Shown here in pieces: positions 4,732 through 6,066 of a DNA stretch of 6,066 bases; within the stretch, counting starts at the first letter, position 1; each line of letters begins with the position of its first letter. Made by a program: the position numbers and the translations under genes. Location: contig CAMDOY010000242.1 in NCBI GenBank assembly GCA_945903655.1, positions 1-6,066 on the forward strand, given 5' to 3'. The notes under the pieces are model-generated. The model made no database searches. It was given only the letters and a program-made list of their open reading frames with translations, and had not been told where the DNA came from. The DNA is from Rhizobium sp. Q54 (GTDB taxonomy: Bacteria; Pseudomonadota; Alphaproteobacteria; Rhizobiales; Beijerinckiaceae).

Positions 4732-6066
4732 CTAGCCCAAAAAGCTCTGCGTCAGTGCGACGTAGTCGGGTTTGTTGGACGCGGTGCGGGGCAGCGCTGC
4801 GCAAATCTCGATGCGCACCATAGAGGGATGAAAGTCGAAGGCCTCATCGATAGCCGCCTTAACAGATTCGACATTGGCGCCGGTGGCGCAGACGATAAGG
4901 CGATTCTCCTCCCCGATGAGCATGCAGGACAACCCAGAGTTCACCAGAACAGATTCGGCGTGATCAAGATTGACCGAGATGCCGTTTAACTTGATGAAGC
5001 GCTTCTTACGGCCAACGATGGTGATGAAGCCGTCGGCGTCGATGCGGGCCACGTCTCCGGTGTGCAGGCGACCGCCAAAGTGGTCGCCCTCGCCGAGATT
5101 GGCGAAGCCCAAGGCATAGCCCATCGAAACGTTGGGACCTTCGTAGATGAGTTCGCCCTCGCCGGTTTCCGATGCCGCATCGACGATCCACACGCGGCCA
5201 CATGGAATCGGAACACCTACGCTGCCGAGTTTCTCCTCGGCGCATTCGGGCGGCACATATGAGATCCGCGGCGCGGCCTCCGTTTGGCCATACATGGTAA
5301 AATAGCGCACGCCGTGTTCGGCGAAATATTTCGCAAAATGCTGGGTCAGGCGTGGCGCCAGTCTGCCACCCGCCTGGGTAACGCACACCAGATGGGCGAG
5401 CGTTTTCTCGCTCAGGCGGATCCTGCGCATCGTCTCAAAGGTAAAGGGAACACCTGCGATGTCCGTGACACGCGCGCGTTCGACACTCTGCCACAGACCG
5501 CGCTCAAGAATGGAATGCTCGGTCAGGAGCATCGAGGCGCGAACTAAGACAGTATTGTGCAGCACCGAAAGGCCGTAGGAATAGTGAAAGGGTAGCAGGC
5601 TGACTGTGGTCCGTTGCGACGTCATGGCGAGATAGCCGACGATCGCCTGCGTGCACGATTCAATGTTACGCGCGGTGAGTCGCACGCATTTCGGATCGCC
5701 GGTGGAGCCCGACGTCGGAATCAGCAAGGCGAGATCGTCATGCAGCCGATGATCGACGACGGCGAAACGCTCGAACAGCGCCTTGGCGCCCAGTCTGCGG
5801 ATGGCGTGATAGCCATCGGGCGCGGCCCCCGCTTGGCCAAAGAGGTAACGGGGTTCGTAGGCGTCGATCGTCTTGGTTAGGGCCGAGACCTTGCCCCTAC
5901 CGTCGAGCAGCAGCGGAACGATGCTGCCGCGCAGGGCCCCAAAGTAGGCAGCGACCGTCGCGACTGAGCGATCGCAAAGGATGGCCACCACGGCGCGCGG
6001 ACAATCAGCGAAGAGCGCATCGCCTTGGCGAAAGACGTCGCTGTAACTGTAGCCGCCCTCGTCGTC
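4732..6066 (-). CDS. ANL-superfamily AMP-forming acyl/aryl ligase, N-terminus cut by window edge
   Basis: The reading frame is open from the right edge (6066) to TAG 4732, 444 codons. A GTG at 5991 is not the real start: the 25 codons before it (including GGYSYSDVF, a typical early ANL stretch) continue the homology. Counting from that GTG codon, motifs are: P-loop TSGSTGDPK (93-101), FHYSYGLS (135-142), GVPFTFE (180-186), adenylate-binding YGQTE (234-238), HTGD (310-313), hinge region GRKKRFIKLNGISV (327-340), and C-terminal PRTASNK with the likely catalytic Lys407. So both the adenylation and C-terminal lid domains look complete and active. The hinge has GRKKRFIK where many members have GRxDDxIK, a variant I associate with ligases in polysaccharide and secondary-metabolite clusters. 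The enzyme should activate a carboxylic acid with ATP and load it on CoA or a carrier protein; its substrate is unknown. No carrier domain follows. Full length is probably about 500 residues. Confidence 0.95.
   Translation of the reverse strand, partial: DDEGGYSYSDVFRQGDALFADCPRAVVAILCDRSVATVAAYFGALRGSIVPLLLDGRGKVSALTKTIDAYEPRYLFGQAGAAPDGYHAIRRLGAKALFERFAVVDHRLHDDLALLIPTSGSTGDPKCVRLTARNIESCTQAIVGYLAMTSQRTTVSLLPFHYSYGLSVLHNTVLVRASMLLTEHSILERGLWQSVERARVTDIAGVPFTFETMRRIRLSEKTLAHLVCVTQAGGRLAPRLTQHFAKYFAEHGVRYFTMYGQTEAAPRISYVPPECAEEKLGSVGVPIPCGRVWIVDAASETGEGELIYEGPNVSMGYALGFANLGEGDHFGGRLHTGDVARIDADGFITIVGRKKRFIKLNGISVNLDHAESVLVNSGLSCMLIGEENRLIVCATGANVESVKAAIDEAFDFHPSMVRIEICAALPRTASNKPDYVALTQSFLG

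Noticed and set aside
4678..4989. 103-codon plus-strand open frame
   Set aside because: It starts inside the IS3 remnant and runs antisense to the well-supported C-terminal domain of the ligase; no family resemblance.
5989..5991. GTG as the start of the AMP ligase
   Set aside because: The frame stays open to the window edge and the 25 upstream codons carry typical ANL N-terminal sequence, so the true start lies beyond the window.

Overview
This 6,066-base window holds six protein-coding genes. All lie on the minus strand, so they read from right to left. Two are cut by the window edges. The host genes are GC-rich (for example 41 of 60 bases at 5041-5100) and tightly packed. They sit among decayed IS3- and IS5-type transposase fragments. 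This suggests an accessory or variable region of a GC-rich proteobacterium, most likely an alphaproteobacterium. The taxonomic guess rests on style only; no rRNA, tRNA or diagnostic marker is present.

Layout in reading order. (1) 6066-4732: an ANL-superfamily acyl/aryl-AMP ligase, missing its N-terminus. (2) 4731-4305: about 430 bases without an intact gene, holding a frameshifted, internally deleted IS3-family transposase remnant (about 4710-4478) and a 12-base perfect palindrome. (3) 4304-3426: an AT-rich FkbM-family methyltransferase gene (13 G/C of 60 bases at 3841-3900). (4) 3425-3086: about 340 bases holding a fragment that resembles the N-terminus of an IS5-family transposase. (5) 3085 to 1: a compact operon with every gene overlapping the next: FabZ-like hot-dog dehydratase, GMC-family flavin oxidoreductase, a small protein of about 133 residues, and an SDR (FabG-like) reductase that runs off the left edge.

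The ligase, FabZ-like dehydratase, FabG-like reductase and GMC oxidase/dehydrogenase look like parts of one pathway. It would activate and then reduce, dehydrate or oxidise a carbonyl/hydroxyacyl group, possibly to make an acyl substituent for a polysaccharide, lipid or small metabolite. No ketosynthase, acyl carrier protein or transferase is visible, so the product cannot be named. The GMC protein has a Cys-X5-Cys-X3-Cys cluster like that of FAD-dependent glucose dehydrogenases carrying a 3Fe-4S cluster. The small gene directly after it is a good candidate for its partner subunit, here without a Tat signal.

The main structural point is that a low-GC methyltransferase gene, bracketed by two different insertion-sequence remnants, separates the ligase from the dehydratase operon. 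It looks like a transferred cargo gene placed inside an older biosynthetic operon.
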